This document shows positions 16,501 through 22,384 of a stretch of DNA of 32,478 nt, piece by piece (within the stretch, counting starts at the first letter, position 1; the number at the start of each line of letters is the position of its first letter). Origin of the DNA: Lentisphaeria bacterium (GTDB lineage: Bacteria > Verrucomicrobiota > Lentisphaeria > Victivallales > UBA1829); contig JAFZZR010000069.1 of the NCBI GenBank assembly GCA_017615635.1, positions 1-32,478 of the forward strand. Direction: 5' to 3'. The notes under the pieces are model-generated. The model had not been told where the DNA came from. It saw nothing but the letters and a program-made list of their open reading frames with translations, and did not search any database. Both the position numbers and the translations under genes were made by a program.

Positions 16501-16698
16501 ATAGGCGTGGTGCCCATGGTGATCGCCACAGGCGCCGGTGCAGGAAGCCGCCGCGCCATCGGGATCACCACGTTCTCCGGCATGGTGCTGGCTTCGGTCC
16601 TGGGCATCATCTTCGTGCCGCCGCTTTACGCTCTGTTCCAGCGGATGCGTGAACTGGTCAATCCCATGAAGCCGAAGAAGGCGGACAAGGCGTCCTGA
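13510..16698 (+). CDS. RND multidrug efflux transporter, HAE1 type (AcrB-like)
   Basis: The 1062-residue protein matches the usual length of AcrB-type proton/drug antiporters, which work as inner-membrane trimers. The N-terminus FIDRPKLAIVISIVMVFAG forms TM1, and the large porter loops begin with PEIAPPTIMVIASYPGAS. The proton relay is intact: Asp426-Asp427 in GSLVDDAIVV (TM4) and Lys955 in GLAGKNAILMAEF (TM10). The pattern of two six-helix halves is clear. An AGGAGAGGA-type site lies ahead of the ATG. No outer-membrane channel gene follows; the next gene has its own promoter, so the pump must borrow a TolC-like protein encoded elsewhere. Substrates are unknown. Confidence 0.95.
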   Translation: MFSKIFIDRPKLAIVISIVMVFAGALCIKFIPIAEYPEIAPPTIMVIASYPGASSEEIADTIASPIEQEINGLESMQYFSSESNDDGSYALTITFKSGTDDDIALVNVQNAVRRAEAKLPAETTAIGIRIIKRTSDMLGVYAFFRDPKKSHISLQELGNFLRTTVRDEIARIDGISQAEIMGASDYSMRIWLDPMKLSALGISPAEVSEAIRQQNVQAAAGAVGAENSSDFLQLKVNALGRLKNKKEFEDIIVRVSSDGRMVKLGDVARVELGAEDYSWSAQGTVYPKDPLATDIALSEKDITPLVSMSIYRNSDANAIQVVDEANKRLKELEKFFPEGVICRLMYDPTEYIRTSMEEIFWTLLLTLGLVVAITYLFLQNWRATLIPALTIPVSIFATFAVLYPLGFTLNLLTMFALILVIGSLVDDAIVVTENVIRLMDEEGLSPYDAAVKGMQQITGAVIATTLVIVAIYAPIGFYGGMVGTIYLQFSVTMCVALCFSTVNALTLSPALCALILKPTPKKRFSLFAPFNWALNGSRNIYLACTGFLVRYWFVTVILFGGVLWLNYHFFMKLNSSFLPGEDKGALLVAIELPPGATLNRTREATKQFFELVKDLPGAEDVLIVEGFSFIGGKGENQGLGIIKLRDWDSRTTPELQIDAIRQEVQKRVSTIPSARVVVMQPPAIMGLGASNDVSFMLQAREGQSPAELEMATRMLMMKLNDKSIAPHIAMGYSQYNASSPQLYLDIDRERAEMMGIPISRIFTTLQSKLASVYVNDFNLNGFSFKVKIQSDQSDRRTVSDVEHINVQNNDGDMVPLSSFAELRYVVGPRTLTRFTQNISAKFFVSGIPGASSGQVMREIQDVVTKDFKGYSVSWVDLSYQEQGNEGKIVILMSLALIFAYLFLVGQYESWTMPLSVIFSVAFATLGALIGLLWCGMSLSIYAQLGLIMLVGLAGKNAILMAEFSKQARESGASIYDAAQDGARVRYRAVLMTAYSFVIGVVPMVIATGAGAGSRRAIGITTFSGMVLASVLGIIFVPPLYALFQRMRELVNPMKPKKADKAS

Positions 16699-16719
16699 CG
16701 GTTTTTCCCCGGCAAAAAG

Positions 16720-16763
16720 AAGGGAACAAATCCCTTGACAGCCGGGAAAAGCCGTGCTAGATT
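16720..16763 (+). promoter_or_regulatory. Near-consensus promoter with adjoining dyad, upstream of the DUF2062 gene
   Basis: TTGACA (16735-16740) and TAGATT (16758-16763) are spaced by exactly 17 bases. The 6-bp stem AAGGGA-N5-TCCCTT (16720-16736) abuts and enters the -35 element. It could be an operator or the remains of a terminator for the efflux operon, though no U-run follows it. Confidence 0.7.
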
Positions 16764-16795
16764 CCGTACCTGTCTACCGATTGAGTGTGGAGATC

Positions 16796-17344
16796 ATGCG
16801 GAAGAATTCTCTTTACAAACTGTATTTGAAGGTCGTCAAAGCGGAAGGGACTCCGGAGTGCATCGCCCGCGGGGTGGCCGTGGGGCTGACCGTGGGCCTG
16901 ATTCTGCCCATTGGCTTTCAGACACTTCCCGCGCTGGCTCTGGCGTTCCTCCTCAAGGCCAATAAAGTCCTTTCCTGGACGTTTACCTGCGTTTCCAATC
17001 CGGCCTCCGTCTTCATCCTTTATCCCATCCAGTGCTGGGTCGGAAGCTATCTTGTCTTCCGTCCTCTTTCCCTGAATTCCTTTTCCTCCCGGTTTTCCTC
17101 TTTGACCGAAGCCTCCTCCCTTTCGGAAACCTTTCGGGCTCTCGGCGAACTGGGCGCGGATGTCATGATCCCGTTCTTCGCGGGCGGCGTGTTTTTCGCA
17201 CTGGTCAGCGCGCCCATCGGGTATGTGGTGAGCCGGCGTCTGGTCCTGGCCTACCTGCGGAGGAAGGAGCGTCTCCGTCAGAAACGGCAGCAGAAGATGC
17301 TGCAGGGAAAGCCGTCCGACGGCGAAGGGCCGGCCGGATCATAA
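16796..17344 (+). CDS. DUF2062 membrane protein
   Basis: The 182-residue protein has the DUF2062 pattern: a short basic start, then ARGVAVGLTVGLILPIGFQTLPALALAFLLKANK, then two further hydrophobic segments around FTCVSNPASVFILYPIQCWVG and FFAGGVFFALVSAPIGYVV, and a very basic C-terminal tail. The biochemical role of the family is not established. The frame is open from a GTG at 16754, but that lies inside the promoter, so the ATG at 16796 (GGAG just upstream) is preferred. Its stop overlaps the end of the convergent amidohydrolase gene by six bases. Confidence 0.8.
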   Translation: MRKNSLYKLYLKVVKAEGTPECIARGVAVGLTVGLILPIGFQTLPALALAFLLKANKVLSWTFTCVSNPASVFILYPIQCWVGSYLVFRPLSLNSFSSRFSSLTEASSLSETFRALGELGADVMIPFFAGGVFFALVSAPIGYVVSRRLVLAYLRRKERLRQKRQQKMLQGKPSDGEGPAGS

Positions 17345-18127
17345 GCGGATGTTCAGCAGGGACTCCGCATTCCGGTAGAAGATCTTCTCGTTGTCTTCCG
17401 GAGAAAGGCCCAGACTCAGGACCTGTTCCACGGCCTTTCCGTGGTGTACGGCGGGATAGTCGCTGCCGAAAAGGACTTTATCCGTGCCGTGGGCGAGCAC
17501 GAGTTCCCGCGCTTTTTCCGGGGAAAGCATGGGCATGGTGCTGGAGATATCCATCCAGAGGTCTTTGCCGATAAGTTCCCAGGAGTTCTCCCATTCGGAG
17601 TACCCGCCCATGTGTGCGGCGACGATTTTCAGACCCGGCAGGAGCTTCAGCACGTTGGCGAGCCGGCGCGGCGAAGAGAAATCCGTCCGCTTGTCGCCGA
17701 TATGGAAGAGGAGGATCAGGCTGTCTCCCGCTTCCTCGTAGATGCGGAGCATCCGAGGGTCGTCCACATGGAACTGCTGGAAGTCCGGATGGAATTTCAT
17801 TCCCTTCATTCCAAGATCCCGGATCTTCCGGATCTCCGCGCGGTAGTCGGTGAAATCCGGGTGCATGGTGCCGAACCCGATAAATTTGTCGGGATGCTGA
17901 AGCATCTGCGTATGAATATAGTTGTGAATAGCCGGAACTTGTGACGGCTTTGTGGCGGATGAAAAAATGACACTCCGGTCGATCCCCGCTGATTCGAGAC
18001 TTTCCAGAAGATCGTCCGGTTCGCCGGTCCCGTCCCATTTGCAGCCGTAATAGGTTTCCAGCTGGTGAATGACTTTCCCCGCGATGTTCGAGGGAAAAAT
18101 ATGAGAGTGTATGTCCAGATATTTCAT
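17339..18127 (-). CDS. Metal-dependent amidohydrolase (amidohydrolase 2 type)
   Basis: The 262-residue protein has the TIM-barrel metal hydrolase/decarboxylase pattern of the amidohydrolase 2 group. HSH at residues 7-9 gives two metal ligands. His142 (LLFHIGD), His172 (AAHMGG) and Asp223 (FGSDYP) supply the rest of the usual site. KGMKFHPDFQQF at about 108-119 marks the strand-4 region. The substrate is unknown; relatives act on aromatic acids or lactones. The frame is open to an ATG at 18190, but the promoter pair at 18162-18190 lies between that ATG and the one at 18127, so the downstream start is chosen. The gene stands alone. Confidence 0.85.
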   Translation of the reverse strand: MKYLDIHSHIFPSNIAGKVIHQLETYYGCKWDGTGEPDDLLESLESAGIDRSVIFSSATKPSQVPAIHNYIHTQMLQHPDKFIGFGTMHPDFTDYRAEIRKIRDLGMKGMKFHPDFQQFHVDDPRMLRIYEEAGDSLILLFHIGDKRTDFSSPRRLANVLKLLPGLKIVAAHMGGYSEWENSWELIGKDLWMDISSTMPMLSPEKARELVLAHGTDKVLFGSDYPAVHHGKAVEQVLSLGLSPEDNEKIFYRNAESLLNIRL

Positions 18128-18161
18128 TTCGCTGTCCGCTCTTTGTTGAAAAACGGCGGGT

Positions 18162-18190
18162 AATATACTCCGCTCCCCGCGTTTTTTCAA
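18162..18190 (-). promoter_or_regulatory. Promoter of the amidohydrolase gene
   Basis: On the minus strand TTGAAA (18190-18185) and TATATT (18167-18162) are spaced by exactly 17 bases. The pair also decides the start codon, since the longer reading frame would begin upstream of the transcript. Confidence 0.7.
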
Positions 18191-18216
18191 TGCGGCGGAA
18201 AAAACATTCGAAAAAC

Positions 18217-18244
18217 TGGATTTTTTTCCGGGATGTGCTACTTT
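18217..18244 (+). promoter_or_regulatory. Extended -10 promoter candidate for the structured RNA and rsmE
   Basis: TGGATT (18217-18222) is followed 16 bases later by TACTTT (18239-18244), with TG one base upstream of the -10 element (TGCTACTTT), an extended -10 arrangement. The same TGGANN-N16-TGCTACTTT layout occurs before nth (20963-20990). A start near 18251 would coincide with the outer stem of the RNA. Confidence 0.5.
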
Positions 18245-18249
18245 ATACG

Positions 18250-18400
18250 CCGTGTATGAAATGCATAAAAAGAAGGAAAACTCCGCACCAGGTGTCTGCT
18301 TCGCCTACGAAAGTCTGATATTCCGGTCCCCACCATAAAATATCGGACCGGCAAAACAGACAACGCTGTGTGAGGAGTCCTTCCAGAAGAGAATACACGG
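18250..18400 (+). ncRNA. Candidate structured RNA upstream of rsmE, family not recognised
   Basis: The non-coding gap folds into a long interrupted rod. Helices are 18250-18257/18393-18400 (8 bp), 18272-18276/18379-18383, 18280-18284/18374-18378, 18286-18288/18370-18372, 18289-18291/18366-18368 and 18294-18298/18357-18361. Inside are a small hairpin (18299-18313) and two mutually exclusive stems: 18313-18322 with 18339-18348 (10 bp, one G-U), or 18323-18329 with 18345-18351 (7 bp, GC-rich). The G-U pair would be an A-C mismatch on the other strand, favouring plus-strand transcription, as does the promoter candidate. It may be an rsmE leader or riboswitch, or a free RNA of the 6S sort by general shape. 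It lacks the SRP RNA apical motif and RNase P or tmRNA signatures. Confidence 0.6.
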
Positions 18401-18434
18401 GATCCGGCCCTTTTCTTACACCGAAAGGAAAAAA

Positions 18435-19151
18435 ATGCACTCTTTTTTTTATGACGACCTGAAAACAGTCCGACCCGGCGATGCCGTAACCCTTCCGCGT
18501 GAAGAAGAAAAACACCTTTTCCGGATCCTCCGGGCTGCGGACGGAGACCGGGTCATGCTTCTGGACGGGCACGGCGAGACGGCGGAAGCCGAAGTATCCG
18601 GCAAAAAGCTGGTCATTCTTACCCGGAAGACGGAACCGGTCCCGGATCTTCGGCTCCATCTGTATCTGGCGCCGCCGCGCCGCCAGAAAATGGAACAGCT
18701 TTTGAAACAGGCGGCGGAACTGGGGGTTTACAGAGTCGTCACTTTCTTCAGTGAACGATCCGTGGCGCTGCCCGCCGGAGAGAATGCCCGGAGCCGTCAG
18801 GAGACGCTTCTGGCGGAGGCTTGCAAGCAGTCCGGCAATCCTTTTCTTCCTGTATGTGACGGACCCGTCAAATTTGACGATGCAGTGACGGATGCCCGGA
18901 ACCGCTGTTCATTCTGCTTTTTCGGCGCGCCGGCGGAGTCCGGAACTATTTGTCCGGAGGAACTTACGGGCGACTGTGCATTTTTCGTGGGACCCGAGGG
19001 CGGTTTCACGGTGTCGGAAGAGACAGTCATGACAGCGGCGGGCTTTCGTCCGCTCCGGATCGGACGCCGCATCCTGCGGGTGGAGACCGCCGCCGTGGCA
19101 GGACTGGCCGTTCTGGCCGCCGCGGAAAGACAAAAGGAGCGTCAACCGTAA
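18435..19151 (+). CDS. rsmE: 16S rRNA (uracil-1498-N3)-methyltransferase RsmE
   Basis: The 238-residue protein should methylate U1498 of 16S rRNA in the 30S subunit using S-adenosylmethionine. An N-terminal PUA-like domain (HSFFYDDL, EEEKHLFRILRAADGD) is followed by the knotted SPOUT domain. That domain carries LAPPRRQKMEQLLKQAAELGV at 78-98, EACKQSGNPFLP at 128-139, FVGPEGGFT at 184-192 and IGRRILRVETAA at 209-220, all diagnostic of RsmE. AAAGGAAAAAA precedes the ATG. The 35 bases between the outer stem of the structured RNA and the start codon contain the ribosome binding site, so the RNA could control this gene. No prmA or dnaJ neighbour is present. Confidence 0.95.
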   Translation: MHSFFYDDLKTVRPGDAVTLPREEEKHLFRILRAADGDRVMLLDGHGETAEAEVSGKKLVILTRKTEPVPDLRLHLYLAPPRRQKMEQLLKQAAELGVYRVVTFFSERSVALPAGENARSRQETLLAEACKQSGNPFLPVCDGPVKFDDAVTDARNRCSFCFFGAPAESGTICPEELTGDCAFFVGPEGGFTVSEETVMTAAGFRPLRIGRRILRVETAAVAGLAVLAAAERQKERQP

Positions 19152-19229
19152 AGACGGCACAGGCGTCAGGGAAGGCCGGTAAAAAGAAAGAAAGCAGCGG
19201 AGAATCAGGGGAGGCGGAGCGGCGAATTA

Positions 19230-19451
19230 TTACTTGTCGTCGTATTCGTCCAACTCGTCATCGAAATCTTCGAATTTCCCGTCCTCGCGATCGTCCTCGT
19301 CATCGAATTCATCCGCGAATTCGTCTTCGTCTTCCTCGGAGATGACCGTACTGGCCGTGACAAGAGCGCCGCACTCGGGGCAGCATCCATCTTCCTGTTC
19401 GATGAGCGTCTCGTTGATTTCGATGTCGCAATACGGGCAGATCAGCACCAT
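19230..19451 (-). CDS. Small zinc-ribbon protein with acidic tail
   Basis: The 73-residue protein has two CxxC pairs, CPYC near residues 5-8 and CPEC near 24-27, typical of a minimal zinc ribbon. It ends in a run of about 35 residues that is mostly Asp and Glu. It resembles small CPxCG-related zinc-finger proteins found in many bacteria whose roles are mostly unknown. The ATG at 19451 is chosen over an upstream in-frame ATG (19502) because GGAAAGGAG lies six bases before it and the promoter sits at 19482-19509. Binding to RNA polymerase or a basic partner is possible but not shown. Confidence 0.75.
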   Translation of the reverse strand: MVLICPYCDIEINETLIEQEDGCCPECGALVTASTVISEEDEDEFADEFDDEDDREDGKFEDFDDELDEYDDK

Positions 19452-19481
19452 GGTAAACTCCTTTCCAGTGAAATCCGGTAA

Positions 19482-19509
19482 ATAATAAGTGTTTTTTGTC
19501 AAAAGTCAA
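19482..19509 (-). promoter_or_regulatory. Promoter of the small zinc-ribbon gene
   Basis: On the minus strand TTGACT (19509-19504) and TATTAT (19487-19482) are spaced by 16 bases, about 30 bases before the chosen start codon. Confidence 0.65.
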
Positions 19510-19582
19510 ACGAGAAGTTGAAAAAAAATGAAAAAACATTGAAGAAACCGGAGAAAAGGTCCTGTTTTTTCCGATTTGCGGG

Positions 19583-19610
19583 TTGCCGATTCACCGGATC
19601 GTGATATATT
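19583..19610 (+). promoter_or_regulatory. Promoter of the OppB-like permease gene
   Basis: TTGCCG (19583-19588) and TATATT (19605-19610) are spaced by 16 bases. It is divergent from the zinc-ribbon promoter about 75 bases away. Confidence 0.55.
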
Positions 19611-19653
19611 TCATTTCAAAGTTTCGTTCTTTCTGTTTCGGAGGTCTTTTCTG

Positions 19654-20940
19654 ATGCTTTCTTATATCCTTCGCCGGTCCGGGTATTCGATCCTGATCAT
19701 TTTCGGCGTTCTGATCGTGACCTTTCTTCTTTTCCGTGTGGCGGCGGGGGATCCGGCGGCTGCTGTGCTGGGAAAGAATCCGTCTCCGGAAGAGGTGGAG
19801 CTCATGCGCGAGAAGCTGGGGAGCGACAAGCCGCTGTTCTGGGGCCGCTGGAAGACAAGTCTGATCTATCAGGATGCCGATTTCCGGACCGGACGGACGG
19901 TTTTTCCTCATGTCGAACGGTCGGAACCCTCCGGGCGGATCCTCTTTCACCGGAATTTTCTTCCGGCAGGCGGCGCCCGCGTCCGGATAGAAATCGAGGG
20001 CGCGGCGGCGGAGCTGTATTCCCCGTCAGGGGAGAAGCTGCCGGAGACGGAACCCGGTGTGTGGATCCTGGACGAAGCGCCGGACCGGCTGGAAGTGAAT
20101 GTGCCGTCCGGGAAAGACGTTGCGGTGAAGTTTTTCCGGCCGACGAAACATCTGTTCGATTCGCAGGCGCTTGCATCGCTGACGGAGGTCGTGCATTTTC
20201 AGTCCGCTTTTCCTTATGTAAGTTTTTTTGATTTCGGGGAAACGCTTCTGACGCGGGAATCCATCCGCGGGCGGCTGTGGCGGGGCATGTGGCCTTCGCT
20301 GTTTCTCATGATCCCCATTTTCTTCGGGGAACTGCTCTGCGGGATCGTGCTGGCCATGCTTTCCTGCGTCTGGCACGGACGCTGGCCGGACAGAGTCATC
20401 ATGATTTTTTCGGTGGCGGGCATGAGCATCAGTTATCTGGCCCTCATCATCTTCGGACAGTGGTTTTTCGGCTACTGGCTGAACCTGTTCCCCGTCTGGG
20501 GATGGGGCAGCCCCAGATTCCTTATCCTGCCGGTGATCATCGGCATTGTCAGCGGGACGGGCGGCGGCGCCCGGTTCTACCGGACCGTGTTTCTGAACGA
20601 GGCGGGCCGGGAATATCTTCGGACGGCGAAGGCGAAAGGGCTCTCCCCCTTCAAGGTCTATTTTGTGCACATGCTGAAAAATTCGCTGGTGCCGATCATT
20701 ACGAGGGCCTCGACGATCCTGCCGTTCCTTTTCACGGGCAGTCTTCTTCTGGAGAGCTTTTTCGGGATCCCGGGGCTGGGTTACGAAGGAATCAACGCTT
20801 TGAACGATTCCGATCTGCAGATGCTCAAGGCGCTGGTCATTCTGGGCGCCCTGCTCTTCGTCGTCATCAATCTCCTGACCGATGTGGCGTATGCGTGGGT
20901 GGATCCCCGGATGCGGCCGAGGTCCGGCGGAGACAAGTGA
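19654..20940 (+). CDS. OppB/DppB-type ABC transporter permease, with no transporter partners adjacent
   Basis: The 428-residue protein is the B-type inner-membrane permease of peptide/nickel-type ABC importers. It has the standard start (MLSYILRRSGYSILIIFGVLIVTFLLFRVAAGDP), PEEVELMREKLGSDKPL, and the ATPase-contacting loop REYLRTAKAKGLSPFKVYF near 319-337, followed by SLLLESFFGIPGLG. Typical OppB proteins have 300-340 residues. Here a segment of roughly 100 extra residues at about 75-190 looks like a small beta domain facing the periplasm. The start at 19654 has CGGAGG upstream. No C-type permease, ATPase or binding protein lies beside it, which is unusual, since these genes nearly always form an operon. 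Confidence 0.88.
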   Translation: MLSYILRRSGYSILIIFGVLIVTFLLFRVAAGDPAAAVLGKNPSPEEVELMREKLGSDKPLFWGRWKTSLIYQDADFRTGRTVFPHVERSEPSGRILFHRNFLPAGGARVRIEIEGAAAELYSPSGEKLPETEPGVWILDEAPDRLEVNVPSGKDVAVKFFRPTKHLFDSQALASLTEVVHFQSAFPYVSFFDFGETLLTRESIRGRLWRGMWPSLFLMIPIFFGELLCGIVLAMLSCVWHGRWPDRVIMIFSVAGMSISYLALIIFGQWFFGYWLNLFPVWGWGSPRFLILPVIIGIVSGTGGGARFYRTVFLNEAGREYLRTAKAKGLSPFKVYFVHMLKNSLVPIITRASTILPFLFTGSLLLESFFGIPGLGYEGINALNDSDLQMLKALVILGALLFVVINLLTDVAYAWVDPRMRPRSGGDK

Positions 20941-20962
20941 AGGAAAAATCAGGACAATGGGC

Positions 20963-21006
20963 TGGAAAAACCGTATTTTCATGCTACTTTACGGGGGGAT
21001 CCGCCC
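20963..21006 (+). promoter_or_regulatory. Promoter and dyad upstream of the nth operon
   Basis: TGGAAA (20963-20968) and TACTTT (20985-20990) are spaced by 16 bases, with TG one base before the -10 hexamer. Right after it, around +1, is the near-palindrome GGGGGGATCCGCCC (20993-21006), symmetric about GGATCC except for one position on each side. It could be an operator for the repair operon. Confidence 0.5.
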
Positions 21007-21039
21007 AATGAGTCAACACAGTATGGGACACACGGGATC

Positions 21040-21708
21040 ATGAAAAAGAATACCGTAAAATCCGGGACCGCGGCAAAGATCCGGAAGATCCGCGACATCC
21101 TGTTTTCCGTATACGGACCGCAAAGATGCTTTCTGGACCATGCCTCGCCTTTTGAACTTCTGGTTGCGACCGTGCTTTCCGCACAGTGTACGGACAAGAC
21201 GGTGAATACGGTCACGCCGGCTTTGTTCCGGCGGTTTCCCGATGCCGCTTCATTGGCCTCGGCCGACGAACGGGAGCTTGAGTCGCTGATCCATCCGTGC
21301 GGATTTTTCCGGGCCAAGGGCAAACATCTGCGGGCCCTGGCCTCCGAACTCGTTGCCCGCTTTCACGGGGAGGTCCCCCGCACCATGGAAGAATTGACTT
21401 CGCTGCCCGGGGTCGGCCGCAAGACCGCCAATGTGGTGCTCAGCGAAGTGTTCGACATCCCGGGCCTTCCGGTGGATACTCACGTTCTCCGCCTTTCCGG
21501 CCGGATCGGGCTGGACGATTCGGGCGATCCGGTCCATGTGGAAAGCGTGCTCTGTGCAGCGCTGGAGCCGGAACACTGGAGGGACTTTTCCCATCATCTG
21601 ATTTTGCACGGCCGTCTGCGCTGTCCCGCACGGAAACCGGACTGTGCGTCGTGTGAAATAGCCTCCCTGTGCAAATCGTGCGGGAAGATGGGAGAGAAGA
21701 AGAAATGA
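21040..21708 (+). CDS. nth: Endonuclease III (DNA glycosylase/AP lyase)
   Basis: The 222-residue enzyme removes oxidised pyrimidines from DNA and nicks the abasic site. All hallmarks are present: the helix-hairpin-helix LPGVGRKTANVV at 122-133 with catalytic Lys128, catalytic Asp146 in VDTHVLR, and the [4Fe-4S] cluster cysteines 195, 202, 205 and 211 in the spacing C-6-C-2-C-5-C. The length is normal. It heads a five-gene run and overlaps the next gene by four bases (ATGA). Its cluster could be supplied by the Mrp carrier encoded at 3435 (inference). Confidence 0.97.
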   Translation: MKKNTVKSGTAAKIRKIRDILFSVYGPQRCFLDHASPFELLVATVLSAQCTDKTVNTVTPALFRRFPDAASLASADERELESLIHPCGFFRAKGKHLRALASELVARFHGEVPRTMEELTSLPGVGRKTANVVLSEVFDIPGLPVDTHVLRLSGRIGLDDSGDPVHVESVLCAALEPEHWRDFSHHLILHGRLRCPARKPDCASCEIASLCKSCGKMGEKKK

Positions 21709-22370
21709 CTCTGAAAGAACGATTCCGTCAAGTCAAGAAACTGCCCACCTGGCTGTTCTGGCTGCCCTGCCGGATCCTTCTGGGCATGCGGTACGTCATG
21801 CGGCATGACATGGTCGACCGGTACGGCCTGCTGGAAAAATACATGAAGGACGATTCCCTGGTGGCCGTCACCGTGACCTGGCACAACCGCCTTCTGATGT
21901 TTCCTTCCATGTTTCCCAAGGTCATGCGGAAACGCACCGTGGCGGTCATCAGCGCCTCCCGGGACGGCCAGTACATTGCCGATCTGGTTTCCTTTTTCGG
22001 CGTCCGCAGCGTGCGCGGATCCACCTCGCGCCGGGCGGCCCAGGTCCTTCGGGATGCGGTCCGCACCCTGAAGGGCGGATGCCTGATCAGCTTCACGCCG
22101 GACGGTCCCCGCGGGCCGAAATATCACATGAGCCGGGGGCCGATCATTCTGGCGTCGAAGCTGAACGTGCCCGTGGTGCCGCTCGCCATCAACTATTCCT
22201 CCTACTGGTCGCTGAAAAGCTGGGATGGATTCCGGATCCCGAAGCCCTGGGCGAAGATCACGCTGGTCATCGGTCCCGAGATCCGCATTCCGGATGAACT
22301 GACGGAGGAGGAGATGGAGACATGGCGTGTCCGGGTGGAACGGGAACTGAATGAAGTCTCCGTGGACTGA
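21705..22370 (+). CDS. Lysophospholipid acyltransferase-like protein (DUF374)
   Basis: The 221-residue protein has the DUF374 pattern related to glycerolipid and lipid A acyltransferases. A membrane-seeking N-terminal helix (LPTWLFWLPCRILLGMRYV) is followed by TWHNRLLMFP with His60, SASRDGQYIA at 84-92 and FTPDGPRGP at 130-138, the last a family signature. It probably acylates a lipid at the inner membrane, but the acceptor is unknown. The start at 21705 overlaps the nth stop as ATGA, so the two are translationally coupled. Confidence 0.85.
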   Translation: MTLKERFRQVKKLPTWLFWLPCRILLGMRYVMRHDMVDRYGLLEKYMKDDSLVAVTVTWHNRLLMFPSMFPKVMRKRTVAVISASRDGQYIADLVSFFGVRSVRGSTSRRAAQVLRDAVRTLKGGCLISFTPDGPRGPKYHMSRGPIILASKLNVPVVPLAINYSSYWSLKSWDGFRIPKPWAKITLVIGPEIRIPDELTEEEMETWRVRVERELNEVSVD

Positions 22371-22384
22371 GAAGAGGGGGAAAG

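Noticed and set aside
18299..18330. Hammerhead-like CGAAA and CTGAT segments
   Set aside because: The conserved CUGANGA core is not present (CTGATAT instead) and the required three-stem layout is missing.
18313..18351. H-type pseudoknot combining both competing stems of the structured RNA
   Set aside because: The strands alternate in pseudoknot order, but the connecting loops would be zero or one base long across 6-7 bp helices, which is sterically unlikely. Alternative stems are the better reading.
18243..18659. 138-codon minus-strand frame overlapping the structured RNA and rsmE
   Set aside because: It is antisense to the certain rsmE gene and lacks any family similarity. The gap is better explained by RNA folding.
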